Shown: positions 1 to 11,514 of the stretch, one piece after another
How the letters are laid out: each line of letters opens with the position of its first letter
Numbering within the stretch: the stretch's first letter is position 1
Source of the DNA: Massospora cicadina
Taxonomy: Eukaryota; Entomophthoromycota; Entomophthoromycetes; Entomophthorales; Entomophthoraceae
Length of the DNA stretch: 64,000 nt
NCBI GenBank assembly: GCA_022478985.1
Contig: JAKSZP010014951.1
Span: 1 to 64,000 of the forward strand
Reading direction: 5' to 3'
Notes under the pieces: generated by a model
Databases searched by the model: none
What the model was told of the DNA's origin: nothing
What the model saw: the letters and a program-made list of their open reading frames with translations, nothing else
Program-made: the position numbers and the translations under genes

Positions 1-754
1 AAATTCTTATACCCCATTGCATAAATAAGTTCCCATTTGGTTCTAGAAATTTTAAGCTGGCACTCCACATCCATGACGCATCTCTCTCCTCCAGATTCTC
101 AAAAAAAAAACGACGCCGCCAATGCTGAAAAAGGTTAGGGTTAAAGTTTTTGCTGAGCATCTATGGTAGTTGTGTATAAGTAACATTAGATGACCAGGTC
201 AAAGACGGAATAAATGTGCATATTCCTCCACTATTCGCTTCCCCTGGTAAGTCATCAGCATGGAAAACCAGGCTGCATCTTGGCCCTCATTAGGACAAGC
301 TGCGTGGCCAAAATTGTTAGAGACATTAAGAAAGAGTCTCAAGCAGAGTCTCTTGTTTGTCCAGGAGAGTCCTAACCTAGGTTGTATGTTTACCTGGTAA
401 CTCTTATAACACTAAATCAAATTAATTAGCAAGAATTACTGTCTCTCCTATTGTCTTGGTTAAGCGACCTTAGAAACAAAATGTCAAATCCATCATGGAC
501 ACTTTACAAGGCCATTGTTTCCAGGTGTATCTGGACAGGGATAACTTTGATTGAGGTGGTCTCATTGTTAACAGGTACTTGCAACCACCCTTTTATCATT
601 CAATAAATTTCACAAAACATATGATATTGGAAAGATGATCATAAGCATGGTAGTAGGATAATGTTGCCAGGCAGGTAAAGGTGGCAGAACAATCATCTCT
701 CTTATAGCTCTCCAGACAAACCAAATAATGAGGGAATTTTAAGTTTTTAGAGGT
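1..754. other. Unassigned sequence left of LTR-A1
   Basis: I see no supportable gene. The first 150 bases have a short patch with CpGs (near 100-120) that differs from the AT-rich remainder. Short open stretches occur on the minus strand near 600-790 but match no family I recognise. The last five bases (750-754, gaggt) are the left target-site copy of the LTR that follows. Confidence 0.5.
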
Positions 755-1790
755 TGTCAGAATTTTAAATAAAATGAAATCCTCCAATGATTAATCATTA
801 TTTAGGATGAAATGGCCAATCCCGGCAGAATGGCTTATTGACTAAATTTCATTTGATTTAATATGATTGCTGGTTAGTTGCTCCCCAATTTGGGTTGAGC
901 CAAAATTATTATTCCGCTGAGTTTGGCATTTAGGTGTGAGTGGGGCCAATTGGTGGCCCCATATTAGTATAAGGATCACCAGCGACTAATAGCCAAGTAT
1001 GATCCAATCAGTATCAGTCAGCAGAATCAGAGTTTGACACCAATTGCCATTAATGGACCGTTGTGGGAATTTAGTGGAAAGCTGAAGTATTTGCTTTATT
1101 TGTTCATCAATGAATTTGCTGCCTGTACTGATTATCCAATGTCAGTGGATCTGACAATTATGAGTTTGAGGTGGCTGAGGTTGTTTACGGTGCCTCATTT
1201 ATTAACAAGATAAGACAAGAATAGATGTCAGTGAGATGCCAAGATATTCTGAGTCAAGCGAGCAACCAAAGTTGTTTCCAGCACATTATTATCAACTTGA
1301 AGGTCAAATACAAATTTAATTTTTATTTAGATTAATCATTTATATGGCTCACCGGCGACTTAAGGCTGAGGATAAGCCAAAAACTAATTCAGACATTGGA
1401 AAGGATGGAGCAAGAGGGTCGACGCCAGGGAAGAGATAATGTAGAAGAAGAAGTAGTAGAAGAAGAAAAGAAATGGTTGGCTGGAAGAACAAGCGTAAGA
1501 GCTGATAGGTCAGCAGTGGGCGCAGTAGCCCTTTTGTAAATAGTATAAATACCTGGCGCTTCCCTTTCAATAAATATCTCCCTTTGCCTATTCTACCTTT
1601 TGTTATAAGTTTATATTTAACTCGTTGGTTGGAGTTTAGGTTAAAGGGGATCCCCAAATGGCATGGGTGACATGCCAAGGGGTTAGCCGGCGCTGCTAGC
1701 CCAAACACCTAAGGTAAAACGGCAAGGGCTGACCAGTCTTCATATTGGTTAGCCTGCTAACTAGCAGAGCCCATAGTCAATTTTCTGACA
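755..1790 (+). mobile_element. Solo LTR, family LTR-A, copy 1
   Basis: A 1,036-bp solo LTR starting TGTCAGAATTTT and ending AATTTTCTGACA, so it has the usual TG...CA ends and a short terminal inverted repeat. It is flanked by gaggt and gagga, a 5-bp target duplication with one mismatch. A TATA box (TATAAAT, 1544-1550) followed by AATAAAT (1569-1575) gives the transcription direction as +. Two other copies lie at 9020-11509 and 15111-16228. Each has its own flanking duplication, so they are independent solo LTRs and not the two ends of one element. No adjoining primer site or polypurine tract is seen. Confidence 0.85.
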
Positions 1791-2424
1791 GAGGACAGAT
1801 CCTTTCCAGTGATGGAAAAAAGTTATTGGGTAGAACAAACCAATTAATTGTCCACAAAAGAAAAAGTACCTCAGAAGGGATTTTGTTTGTCCAGATACCA
1901 CTATTACATGGGTGAATAATTTATTGGATAAGGGTTGATTATGATTAACCACAATAGCACTCTTTGCTCAATGAGAGAGCAAAAATATGGGAAACCAAAT
2001 GACTGAGTTCAGTGTATTGATCCATATATTGATGGCTCATCCATATTAGTTATCTTGTCAATTTATAATTATAGCTGTATTTGAATTGATTTTATTTAAT
2101 TCAAGCTAGATCTGCGTAAGAACTCAAAATTGAGGTAGGCAATAGCCACAATCTATATATATATTAGTTGTGTGTTAAAATAAACTGATAAACTTGCTTA
2201 AAATTTATAGAATTTATTTGATATATGTTTTGGAGGCAATTTTAGGTTTTGTAATTATTTTGAAGAAATTAACAATTGTTTTGTGGGGTTTTATAATTGC
2301 TTTTAGAAATCATAATAATTTTAGGCCTACTTATAGGCTTGGTCCCATTATTTTAATGGGAGGCTTGTTTAAGTTTTGTATTGGAATGGATTTTTATACT
2401 TTATAAACTCAAGTTAGTTTATGC
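1791..2424. other. AT-rich gap between LTR-A1 and E1
   Basis: No gene is supported here. A 70-codon open frame at 2194-2406 is rich in I, L and F, as expected by chance in AT-rich DNA. It has no recognisable motif. Confidence 0.5.
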
Positions 2425-4345
2425 AGATAACTTTTTTCTGCTCATTATTACTTTCCAAGCAATTTATTGATAAAAATATATTAGACTTTGACCCCCTGCC
2501 ACTAATCCTACCCTGATCTCCTCAGATTCCATGCTGGATGCTCCAGTATGGGGCAGCGACAATACTCCCCCACAATTTCCATCTGACATGAAAACGCGTG
2601 CAGACTGGTTCATCTAGTCTTACCAAATCCTTGGGTCAGCTTGTTCCACCCAAGGGTCTTGATGCCCACCTCGCTTGTACCCAGGTGGTGCCCTGTTGCC
2701 CCTGGTGCACCCCTGGTGCAGTATGCATTTTGCCTTTGGGTCAACTATGTTAAGTTATTCCTATACAATAATAAACAAATAATTGGATTAGCCTAGTCAT
2801 TGATGCAGTCCACCATCTTTATCAAGTATTGCCCCTATAAGGAGTATTTTGAACGCAGTTTTTCTTGAAAACCTGATGCTGCCACTGCGGCAACTGTGCC
2901 CCTGGGTTTCCAATGCACCCCTGTCCCCACCACTCAGACTTGGCTCCCAGTGCACCACTTTGGTGGTTCAGTTTGCTGGTTTGTCACTCACCTTCCCCCT
3001 GCGGTGCTTTATCAGGAGCTGATAGAAGGTTTGGCAGCCTATGGCTCTAAACCCATCCTACAATTTGTGGTCCCAAATGGGGCCACAAGCCTTGCTAGAC
3101 CTTAGTTATTTTCCACAATCAGCCCTGATTTTTTTAGTTTCTTTATCAATTCCTCCCCATGCCCCCATCCCTTATGCCCCCAACCATACATTCTGGGACC
3201 ACAGCAAGGGCGGTCATACTATTTGTCCATCCTGTTTCAAGTTGTAACACTTGAAATTCAAGTGCCATCCCTTTGTAGCTTCCGCCAGCTCTGAGCCCAC
3301 CTCCATAAACTTCCATTCCACCATTAACCCCACACTTTTTTCTTTATGGGGCATTATCATACCCCCTCCCTCCCTTAAAGTCTGCTGCTGCAGCAAAACC
3401 CGCAGCAACCAATCAGGACTATCCACAACCCAGTGCCACAGAAGCTCTCACAAAATAAAAATCAGCTTGGACACTAGTTTGATCCCAAGCTTCCCATAAT
3501 TTAATCCAATCCTTAGTCATATGCTGAGGCCCCAAAATAGTTTAATCAGAACATGTGAGGATTTTTGGCTGAAACGGATGAATTTGGCGATTTCATTGCC
3601 CCATTCCCAGTCCAAGTTAAGTGGTTCTTCAATTCAGATTGGGATGCTCAGTGCCCCTCATTTCAATGCTCATGTCCAAGTGCTTATATGTTCCAGTGTG
3701 AACACCATCTTGCTGTTGAAGCAACTTCCACGCCAGATTGTCATCTTCTCTGCAAAGCTGTTGCCAAATCGGTGGTGTAGCTTGCAAAATCACCCCCTCC
3801 TCTCATTAACTCCCACCATCATTCCAGAAGTTAAAAATAATATTATCAACTATCTTTAAAAAAAATAACTTTGTCATCCAGAAAATAGCAGTATTAGTGT
3901 GGAATCCCAAAGCCAAACTTACTTGCACCAATATTGCCACATTCTCCAAACTCTCTGATATCCGCATTTAATTGAAAAATCTTTGGCCCTCTATATGGGC
4001 GAATTTTTTTTAACTGACCATTATTATGACCAACCGCTCATAAGCACCCTTGAATCACATATCACATATGCCCCTACACCCTTGCTCTCCACTTTGACCT
4101 GTGCTCTTCTCCAGGAAGAGAAAGATGCTGCTGAGGATGAGCCCCCAATCCCATCTCCCCTTCTACCATGATGGTATAAGTGGTTCTCCGCTGTCCCACC
4201 TGGTTGGTTGTGTTTTTGTTTTGTGTGTCTCATCCGCCCCATTTTAGGTGGTTCAGTTCTTTTTGTTTATGTTTTATTATTTTTTATTTTGCTCTTTGAG
4301 CTTCAGTATTGTCCATCCTGTCAGGATTCTGACTAAACTACATAT
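2425..4345 (+). mobile_element. ORF1-only LINE-like element E1 (decayed)
   Basis: The sequence aligns along its length with the better-bounded element E2 at 35351-37267. Shared landmarks are an APVWGS-type block near 2530, a stretch ending LPPAVLYQELIEGLAAYG near 2990-3045, a zinc knuckle at 3224-3265, a PTPLLSTL block near 4075-4100, and a 3' end reading cagtattgtccatcc near 4304-4320. The zinc knuckle keeps C-x2-C-x4-H-x4-C spacing, but an in-frame stop lies inside it. The layout resembles ORF1p (the RNA-binding protein) of LINEs such as LINE-A below, yet no endonuclease or reverse transcriptase follows. Ends are approximate and no clear target duplication was found. Confidence 0.6.
2880..3470 (+). 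pseudogene. ORF1p-like zinc-knuckle protein remnant of E1
   Basis: Broken coding sequence for an ORF1-like nucleic-acid-binding protein. Readable parts shift between frames: the LPPAVLYQEL...PILQFVVPNG segment (about 2990-3085) and the CPSC-type knuckle (3224-3265) lie in different frames, with a stop inside the knuckle. In LINEs this protein binds element RNA; here no function can remain. Comparison with E2 and LINE-A supports the assignment. Other small open frames overlapping this stretch are shadows. Confidence 0.55.
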
Positions 4346-4390
4346 TTGAGTACATCTGATGACAGGATTTAAACTGGATCTAGATATATA

Positions 4391-4513
4391 GTCAAAACTA
4401 GGGGTGGTTAGCTGGGCAGGTAAAACTGCTTCCACCCTAGTGCAGGTTTTGAGTTTGAAGCCTGTACTAGCTAGAGGAATTATTGGTGTGATATTTGTCC
4501 CAAGATCGACCCG
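4391..4513 (+). repeat. tRNA-derived SINE, copy 1 (decayed)
   Basis: About 120 bp with a pol III A-box-like stretch (4408-4420, ttagctgggcagg) and a degraded B-box-like stretch (4451-4462, gagtttgaagcc). The tail, ttggtgtgatatttgtcc followed by aagatcgaccc, also ends the element at 33530-33653, which has much better A and B boxes. The shared 3' tail makes the two a family. SINEs are copied by LINE machinery in trans. Left end approximate; no target duplication identified. Confidence 0.5.
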
Positions 4514-5599
4514 CCTCAAATATTATTTTATATTTAGTCAAAACTATTGTCAGGTATAACCTCCAACTAAATTTATCAATGCCTTCCAATATTAAGGTAC
4601 AAACATGTTTTGTGTGAATTAATGTTGCTCAAAAGAAACATCCTGATGTTGAGGCCCAAACCTGATCTATGTGGCAATCAAATCCTGTTCAAAAGAAGTA
4701 ATTGGAATGTCATAGAATCCCTGAATGCTATTTAGTATAGATCTTGGCTTGGAAGCGCTTGGAGATTTTTCTCCAAGAAAGATTCCCTGAAACTTCTACA
4801 TATTTTGCTTGTGAGAAAATAAAATGTAAGCTCTATTTTAACAATTAATTTTGGATGACGCTAAACATCTAGTGAAAGAAACAAGGATTTACAAATTAAG
4901 GATTGTTTTCCCTTAATTGAAGACTTTTGTATTAAATTAGAGCATAACATATGAAATCCTTGCGCCTGGGGCTTCAGTTGTGTTCTTTATTTGGACATGT
5001 GAAATACCTTCCCCTTCGTCCTGACACATCCCCTGGTCAGCATATCTTAAATCAATTTGAGTTGGTATATGAAGTTTGGACCAATTTTCTCAATCCTTCA
5101 AAAAATCTTATAATTTTAGACCCCTATTTATAGGCAAACCTTCCAGTCCTTCATCTCAGGCATTCCATTCATTATTTTAGCGTTATATGATGGTTTTAGA
5201 TTAACTGATAAGTTTAAAAGCCATCCTTAAATCAGACAGATCCCCTAAAAGTATAAAAGGACCGGAACTACTATTTGTTGGGTGCCAATTACTGTAAATC
5301 CTAGACTTTCCATCATCCCTAATTAGTATAATGTGATGGTCAAAAATATCCTTTACAGTCACAAATCCAGAAAGGTTAACCAATATGCCATGTATCCAAT
5401 CCTTTCAGTAACTATATTGTGCCCTAATCCCCTATGGGACAATTTGCCTGTAGGAACATTAATTGGTATATTTATAGCATCTAAGTAGAAATTGTCTTCA
5501 AATTCTAAGGGTTTTTACAGTGCTTCTTTCAATCAGCAAATTCCTTATATGTTTTTTTACTTTTTCATGTTTTGCCTGCATTCAAATTGAGTATTTCTC
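4514..5599. other. AT-rich sequence, no gene
   Basis: I see no gene or structured repeat. The short open frames have no motif. The left end of the Ty3/gypsy relic to the right (integrase side) may extend into this stretch, but I cannot read it. Confidence 0.45.
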
Positions 5600-8500
5600 A
5601 TATGATTAATCTAGCTTTGACCAGTAGGGTTCTCAACATCATCCATAGAAGAAGGATTAAAATTATTGATATATCCATAGTTGGCTTTGAAGGGTGATAT
5701 ACATGTGGAACAGTGCTCATTACTAATAAGCAATTTAAGTCATATGAAGCAAATCCACCTTTTTTTCCTGGCTTGTATTTTTAGCTCCTGAGGTTCTGTT
5801 TTAAGATCTGGTTTACACGTTTAGTCTTGTCATCTCTTTAGGGGTGATAAGATGTTGATAGTGACCTTTTTAATAATCAGATTTTTTATCATTTGTTTAC
5901 TGAACTTAGAATTGAATTGATGACCTCAATCTGATATATTTTCCGTAGGAATGCCATTATTATGGAACACATGCTTCATGAATAGGGTGCCATTTCTTGA
6001 GCTGTTATGCTTATGGTTGTAAGTATGAAATATACCATCCTAGTAAATCGCTCCACTATTATCAAAATAGCTTTAGATCCTTTAGAATTTTGGCAGTTCA
6101 ACAATGTAATCCATGGTGACAAATTTCCATAGTCCTTGAGGAACGGCTAAAGGTTAAGTAACCCTTCTGGATGTCTTCTTATTGGCTTAGTGAGATTACA
6201 AATCTCACAAACATTTATGTAGGTAGCCATGCCATTCTTGATGTTGAGCCACATGTACTTATGTTCGATTGATTTTATAATCTTAAGTCTATCAGGATGT
6301 CCTGATGCTGGGGCGTCATGATATTCTTCGAGAATTTCTAGATATAAAGGGTTTTAGGGGCATATGGGCGACCTTTGAGGTATAAAATTTGTTTCTTAAG
6401 AGAATAGTTCTACCAAAATAGATGCTTTCTGAATTGTGATAAACCCTTGAGTACTTTGATTTCAATTTATCCCTAGGATTTTGCATATAAGACTTCATCC
6501 TATCTAATGGATAATTGTACATAGTTAAGACTTGGTAAACTTTCTATGGAGGAAGAAAAGTCTGTGTGTTATATTCCCTATTAACAGCCTCACTTTTTAT
6601 GTGATCTGTACATTGGCTTAGGCATCTGGCGCTATGTTGACCTTCCAAGGTTTTTACTGAATTTCATTGTCTTATTCAGCTAAGTTCAGTAGTCGTTAGC
6701 TTGTCTCTGACCTAACTGCCGTGTCTTGAACTAGTAAAATTTTTATGGTTTGTGAAGATCTTCACTACATGTTCTGTTCCACATAAATAACTAGTACAGT
6801 GCTTAAGTGCATTTATAATAGCTAATAGGAATTTTTATAATATTGGGGAATTACACCCATCTAGAGTCATTTTCTCTAAGTAATAAGCTACATAATGTAG
6901 CTTATTCTTACTCCTCTCCTGAAGGATATCTCCACCTACAGAAAGTTATAAGCATCAGTCTCTAAGGTGTATGGTTATCTGTATCAGGCATAACCAGTAT
7001 AGAAGAAACAAGATTAGAATTGAGGGTCTAAAAGGAAGCTTGTTCTTTACCTGTCCATTCAAACTTTATGTTTTTTGATGTGAGAGTTGTAAGAGGAAGA
7101 GCTATGTGAGACAAGTCCTGATTTAGTATTTGCAGAAATTTACTAGGCAAAGGAACTTCTAACCTCTTTTTGGCTCTTTGGTTATGGCCAGGAAGCCATT
7201 GCTTCAAATTTATTCTCAGTCATGTAAATCATTCTCTTTTGACAGAATATTAAAAAATATAACTTCAGTCCAGAAAAACTCGCATTTCTTCAGCTTAAAA
7301 AGTTGTTCTCAGCCAACCTTGAAATACTTTTTGATTGTTATATAAGGACTTTGAACATCTTACTGTAGACAAAGATATCATCAAGATACACGAGACATAT
7401 TTCATCTTTTTAAGTCCCAGCTACTGTATCGTTCAGCGTTTGAAGTTCTTGGTGCATTACATAGTCCAAAGTGAATGATTTATTATTTAAATAAACATTA
7501 GCTGTTTCTAATAGAAGTTTTCCATTCATCACCCTCCTGTATACAGATTTAATTGAAAGCATCCCTAAATTTAACTTTGGAAAAGATAATTGCTCCTGTT
7601 AGATGGTCACTGAGTTTATCTGCGTTGGTATAAGGTATTGATTCTTAAAATTAATGGTATTTAGTCGCTGGTAATTAACACAAGGCTGAAGCTCTCCACC
7701 TTGCTTTTTTCAAAAAAAGCATTGGAGAGGAGCATTGGGTTTTGGAAATTCTGGTAGATACCTTTTAAAATCTCTTCATTATTTTTCTTTAAGGAAATAT
7801 GTTCCTTTTAATTACAGCTGTAGAAAGGGACATGAGATGGCTGGGTACTAGGTATAAGGTCTATGGTATGGTCAAATTGGTTGTGATTTGTCACTTTGCT
7901 TGACAATCATTCAAAGATCAAATTACTTCATGGATGAGGAAAACCTGGAATTTCTGCTTTACATGGTGAAAATAAGAGGCTCTGGAGAAGGTCTTTCTTG
8001 GTAGTGCTATCCACTGAAAAAACTTCTTGACTTGGTGCCTTAAGTGATTGTGACATATCCTCTACTAGAGTCTAGAACTGCCTTTTGATCACAAAGCCAA
8101 GTGTAACAAGATCATTAATTCTGGTAGGTTTTCCGGGATCCAGAATGAGAAATCTAATATTAATTTTCCTATATTGATTTTCACAGTGTTAATGCATTGA
8201 TAGGCCTGAACAATTGATACATTTTCTGAAATAAATAAATCACTTTTTAATGTTTTTTCAAACCAGCTGGTTTTCAAGTTAAATGTCTTTGATTTTGAGT
8301 TGCTTTTGAAATCATTAATGCCTCAATATATCTCTCTACATTACTAAATTTTATTTTAACGTCAAGAACAAGATAAGTCTGGGTAGAGTTGTTTATAAGA
8401 GACATAGTTGTGAATTTTGATTGTGTTTTTTCTGCCATTACAAGAAAGATGGCCAGTTTGGTGACAAAAAAATTTTTTGCTCTGAAATGTGCCATTGTAG

Positions 8501-9000
8501 CTCTTCTGGTTTAATTCTGGGAATACTTGCTGATGGTGGTTGAAGTTGTATGGTTGTGGACCTCATGTCCACTTTTAAACCCTTCATAAACTACAGTACA
8601 TGATTCAGTGGCATTGTAAAGTGATGATGATGCATCAAGTTCTGCAATAGGTACTGAAGCCATTAATAAAAGTTCAGTACAGCCAGTTTTTTATCTATCA
8701 TATCCTCAGCCATCAGAGAATAGGATCTTTATACACTTTTCCAGAGTCAGATTCCCTTTATAAAGTTCCAATATGTTTAATAATTCCTGCACTTGGGCTC
8801 CTTTGGGTGTTGCAGCTTCCAAAAGTCTACTCTTCAAGGCTAAGTAGTTTAGGAATAAGTCTTCATCTTCTGCCAATGCTTGATTAAACCACTCTAATTA
8901 ATTACTTGTTAACAGTGATCCTACAGCAAGACTTTATTGCATCATTGGTTATTGTCCCAGAAAGGCCTTGAACTGTGCCCTCAGCAACAATAAACCTTTT
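5600..9000 (-). pseudogene. Decayed Ty3/gypsy gag-pol
   Basis: Read on the minus strand, pieces of a Ty3/gypsy polyprotein come in the normal order across many stops and frameshifts. A gag-like segment (EWFNQALAEDEDLF...) lies near 8900-8770. A protease-region segment lies about 8490-8090. Reverse transcriptase follows: PCVNYQRLN near 7690-7653 and the catalytic VYLDDIFVYSK at 7391-7359. An integrase zinc-binding remnant (YINVCEIC) lies near 6220-6190, then a core with MDYIVELPKF near 6115 and NGIPTENISD near 5950. No LTRs of its own were found. It sits between two solo LTR-A copies that point the other way, so it probably belongs to another family. Confidence 0.75.
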
Positions 9001-9429
9001 TTACATCTGCAAGATTCATTGTCAGAATTTTAACCAGATGTAAACCTCCAATTATCTTTCATTATTTGGGATGAAATTTCCATTCTGACAGAATGACACA
9101 TCGACTAAATTTAATGGTGTTTGATACAACTGCTGGTTAGTTGCTCCCCAATTGGGTTGAATCGAAATTAGTATTCTGCCAAGTTGGGAAGTTAAGTTTG
9201 AGTGGGGTCAATTGATGGCCCCAAATTAGTATAAGGATCACTAGCAACTAATAGCTGAGGATGATCCAATTAGTTATATTTGGTATATGTCAGCAGAATC
9301 TGTGTTTGACACCAACTGCCAATTGTAGACCATTGTGAGAATATCCAGTGGAAAGCTGATGTATTTGCTTTTAATCATCAGGCTATGATTTTGCTGCCTA
9401 AATTGGAGTACTGCCAACTTATGCCAAGG

Positions 9430-10797
9430 TGTAAGTCCCGGGGAATGTCCCTTGGCTCTTGATCAGGCCATCTTCCCATTCCTGAATAAAAAGGCACTGA
9501 AGAGGATGGCAGTACCCCTTGTTACTCAGGGCGATCTCACTCATGTAGTAGATGAGCGATGGGTAACAGCTCTCCCGCTTCAGATCCCACCCCCAGTACC
9601 CACACTCACCTCAGCAGAACTGTTGTGGGGAATTAGCAAAATCTGCACTGAGATTGCCAAATTGAAATCATTCAGATATAATTTGAGTGGCAATCTGGCT
9701 GATAGCCAAATCTCAAATGGCTGGAAAGGCATGAAGACTGAGGTATCAGCCAGATTGCCTGACAGCTCTAATTTGATCAATAAACCAATAGAACTAACTT
9801 TGGGCGCCATCAACGAGGGTTCAAAGCCCTCTGTTGGCAATTCAGGTGTTGCAGCCAATGTGCTGCCATTGACCGAATGGACAGTTCAGTGACTGAGCAT
9901 GGGCATGTTGGGCGTCTCAAACCTGTTCCCAACCAAATGGACCCATCCCTATGTGGGGTGGCCTTGAGGGATTCCTGTCACTCATCAGGCCAAACTCCAT
10001 CATGCCAACTATCAGAAATGTAGCTGAGCCCTGGTTCTGACATTTGATGTTGAACTGAAAGAGACTCAGCCCACTGCCAAATTTTGCAATGTCAGTTCTC
10101 AAGAAATAAACCCACCCATTCCCAAAAAATTGCCAGTTAGGTCAAAATTGTGGGACCCAATCCCATCTTGTCACTATTCCCAATCAACCACTATTTAATC
10201 AGTGGCATTGCACTGAGAAAATTGTTGGTCAATTTTCTTACTTTTTCTTCAAATAAAAATTGACCAAAAAAACTATAATTTTATTTTTTTTGACCGCATC
10301 CCTGATGGCATTTCCCTGGTGGCCCATCATTCTGTACACCGGATAGGCTTTACCCGTACTCTTGGTCATTATGGGCCCCTCTGTCATCAATTGGGTTAAG
10401 CGAGTCCAATATTTTTGGCTTTATAACCCCATGATCACTAACTTCCAGCAGCAATAAATGGGATTCTTGTGGCTGTATGTCCACCAATTGCAAGAGAGAA
10501 TCTGTCTCCTTGCCACCCCAGTAGAGAAGGCACCATATGCTGAGGATCTTATCAAGACTATCTCAGAGATTCCACCCCCTGCAGTAAGACCCCCTGGTTC
10601 AGGAGTGGGTTCAGTGTGGTTTGTCATCAGGATCATACTCACCATGTTGCTGCACCAACACTTTGTCATTTCCCACTGCCCAGCTCCATACCAAGTCATT
10701 CAATCAGCAATGCCTCTGGCATTCTGGCTTTCTTTTTGGGTGCTTATGCATCCCACCTGGCAGTCCAGTCTAAACTTATTCTGCCATTTCCATGACA
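9430..10797 (+). mobile_element. LTR-B1, element nested in LTR-A2
   Basis: A 1,368-bp insertion with ends TGTAAGTCC...CCATGACA and a perfect 5-bp target duplication, caagg (9425-9429 and 10798-10802). The TG...CA ends and 5-bp duplication are those of an LTR or a very small LTR-type element. A second bounded copy is at 49887-50901, with a third, more decayed relative near 17590-18260. Unusually for an LTR, its left part holds an open frame conserved in protein sequence among the three copies. Confidence 0.75.
9452..9892 (+). CDS. Conserved TQG...HVVD protein of LTR-B1, unknown function
   Basis: A 146-codon open frame whose opening ATG is not proven. Residues about 19-37 (KRMAVPLVTQGDLTHVVDER) reappear in the LTR-B copy at about 49960-50030 and in the minus-strand relic near 18100-18030. 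Across a 14-codon block (V/L-T-Q-G-N/D-L-A/T-H-V-V-D then W) most nucleotide differences are at third codon positions, which suggests past selection on a protein. I do not recognise the family. A retroelement gag-like protein is possible from context, but there is no zinc knuckle, protease or other diagnostic motif. Stops follow at once, so any longer ancestral protein is broken. Confidence 0.4.
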   Translation: MALDQAIFPFLNKKALKRMAVPLVTQGDLTHVVDERWVTALPLQIPPPVPTLTSAELLWGISKICTEIAKLKSFRYNLSGNLADSQISNGWKGMKTEVSARLPDSSNLINKPIELTLGAINEGSKPSVGNSGVAANVLPLTEWTVQ

Positions 10798-11514
10798 CAA
10801 GGATTCTTAATTATACTAATTATCTGATGACAGTGAAAACTGATGATTCCAAGTTCAAGGCAGCTGAGATTTTTTCTGGATTCTCACATTTAATTAAATC
10901 AACTATCACCTGAATAAGGCGATTCCCAAACAATCAACTGAGATGAGTTGAGAATGATGTCAGCAAGATGCTGAGATATTCTGAGTCAAAAGTGAGTGAC
11001 CTAAGAGGTTTCTTGTGCACTATAATCAATTCAAAAATTAAATCCAGTTTCAACATTCTTTTTTATTAATCATTTATATGGCTCATCGGTGACTTAAGGC
11101 TGAGGATAAACTGAAACTAATATTTGGTCATTAGGATTGATGGGGTGAGATGGTCAACGCTAGGGAAGTGAGTAAGCGCAGCAGAAGTCTGAGAGAGTGG
11201 TTGGCTGTAAAAACCAGCAGAAAGCTGATAGTTCATTGGTGAGCGCAGTAGCCATTTGTAAGTAGTATAAATACCCGGCGCTTCCCTTTCAATAGGTACC
11301 ATCCTTTGCCTAATCTACCTTTTAATTTAAGTTTAGTTCTTATTTCATTGGTTGGGGTTAGGCTAGGGGATCCCCGAATGGCATGGGTGAGTTGCCAAGT
11401 GGTCAGCCAGCTCTGATGGCCCATCACCTAAGGCGAAATGGTAAGGGCTGACCAGTCTTCATACTGGTTGGCCTGCCAACTAGCAGAGCCCATGGTCAAT
11501 TTTCTGACAATCAT

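Larger units (their letters stand above)
9020..11509 (+). mobile_element. Solo LTR, family LTR-A, copy 2, split by LTR-B1
   Basis: Starts TGTCAGAATTTTAA and ends AATTTTCTGACA, flanked by ttcat (9015-9019) and atcat (11510-11514), a 5-bp duplication with one mismatch. Without the nested 9430-10797 insertion it is about 1.1 kb, like the other two copies. The TATA box lies at about 11266-11272, in + orientation. The uninterrupted copy at 15111-16228 (reverse) shows the empty site: its ccaagg runs directly into attct, where this copy has the insertion. Confidence 0.85.

Noticed and set aside
100..160. ggttagggtta near 133-144 as telomere-like repeat
   Set aside because: Only a single TTAGGG-like unit, not an array.
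2194..2406. 70-codon hydrophobic open frame
   Set aside because: AT-rich sequence naturally gives I/L/F-rich frames; no motif, no conserved neighbour, no credible promoter.
755..11509. LTR-A copies 1 and 2 as the two LTRs of one element containing the gypsy pol
   Set aside because: Pol runs on the minus strand while both LTRs point +. Each LTR has its own flanking 5-bp duplication, and no polypurine tract adjoins the expected end.
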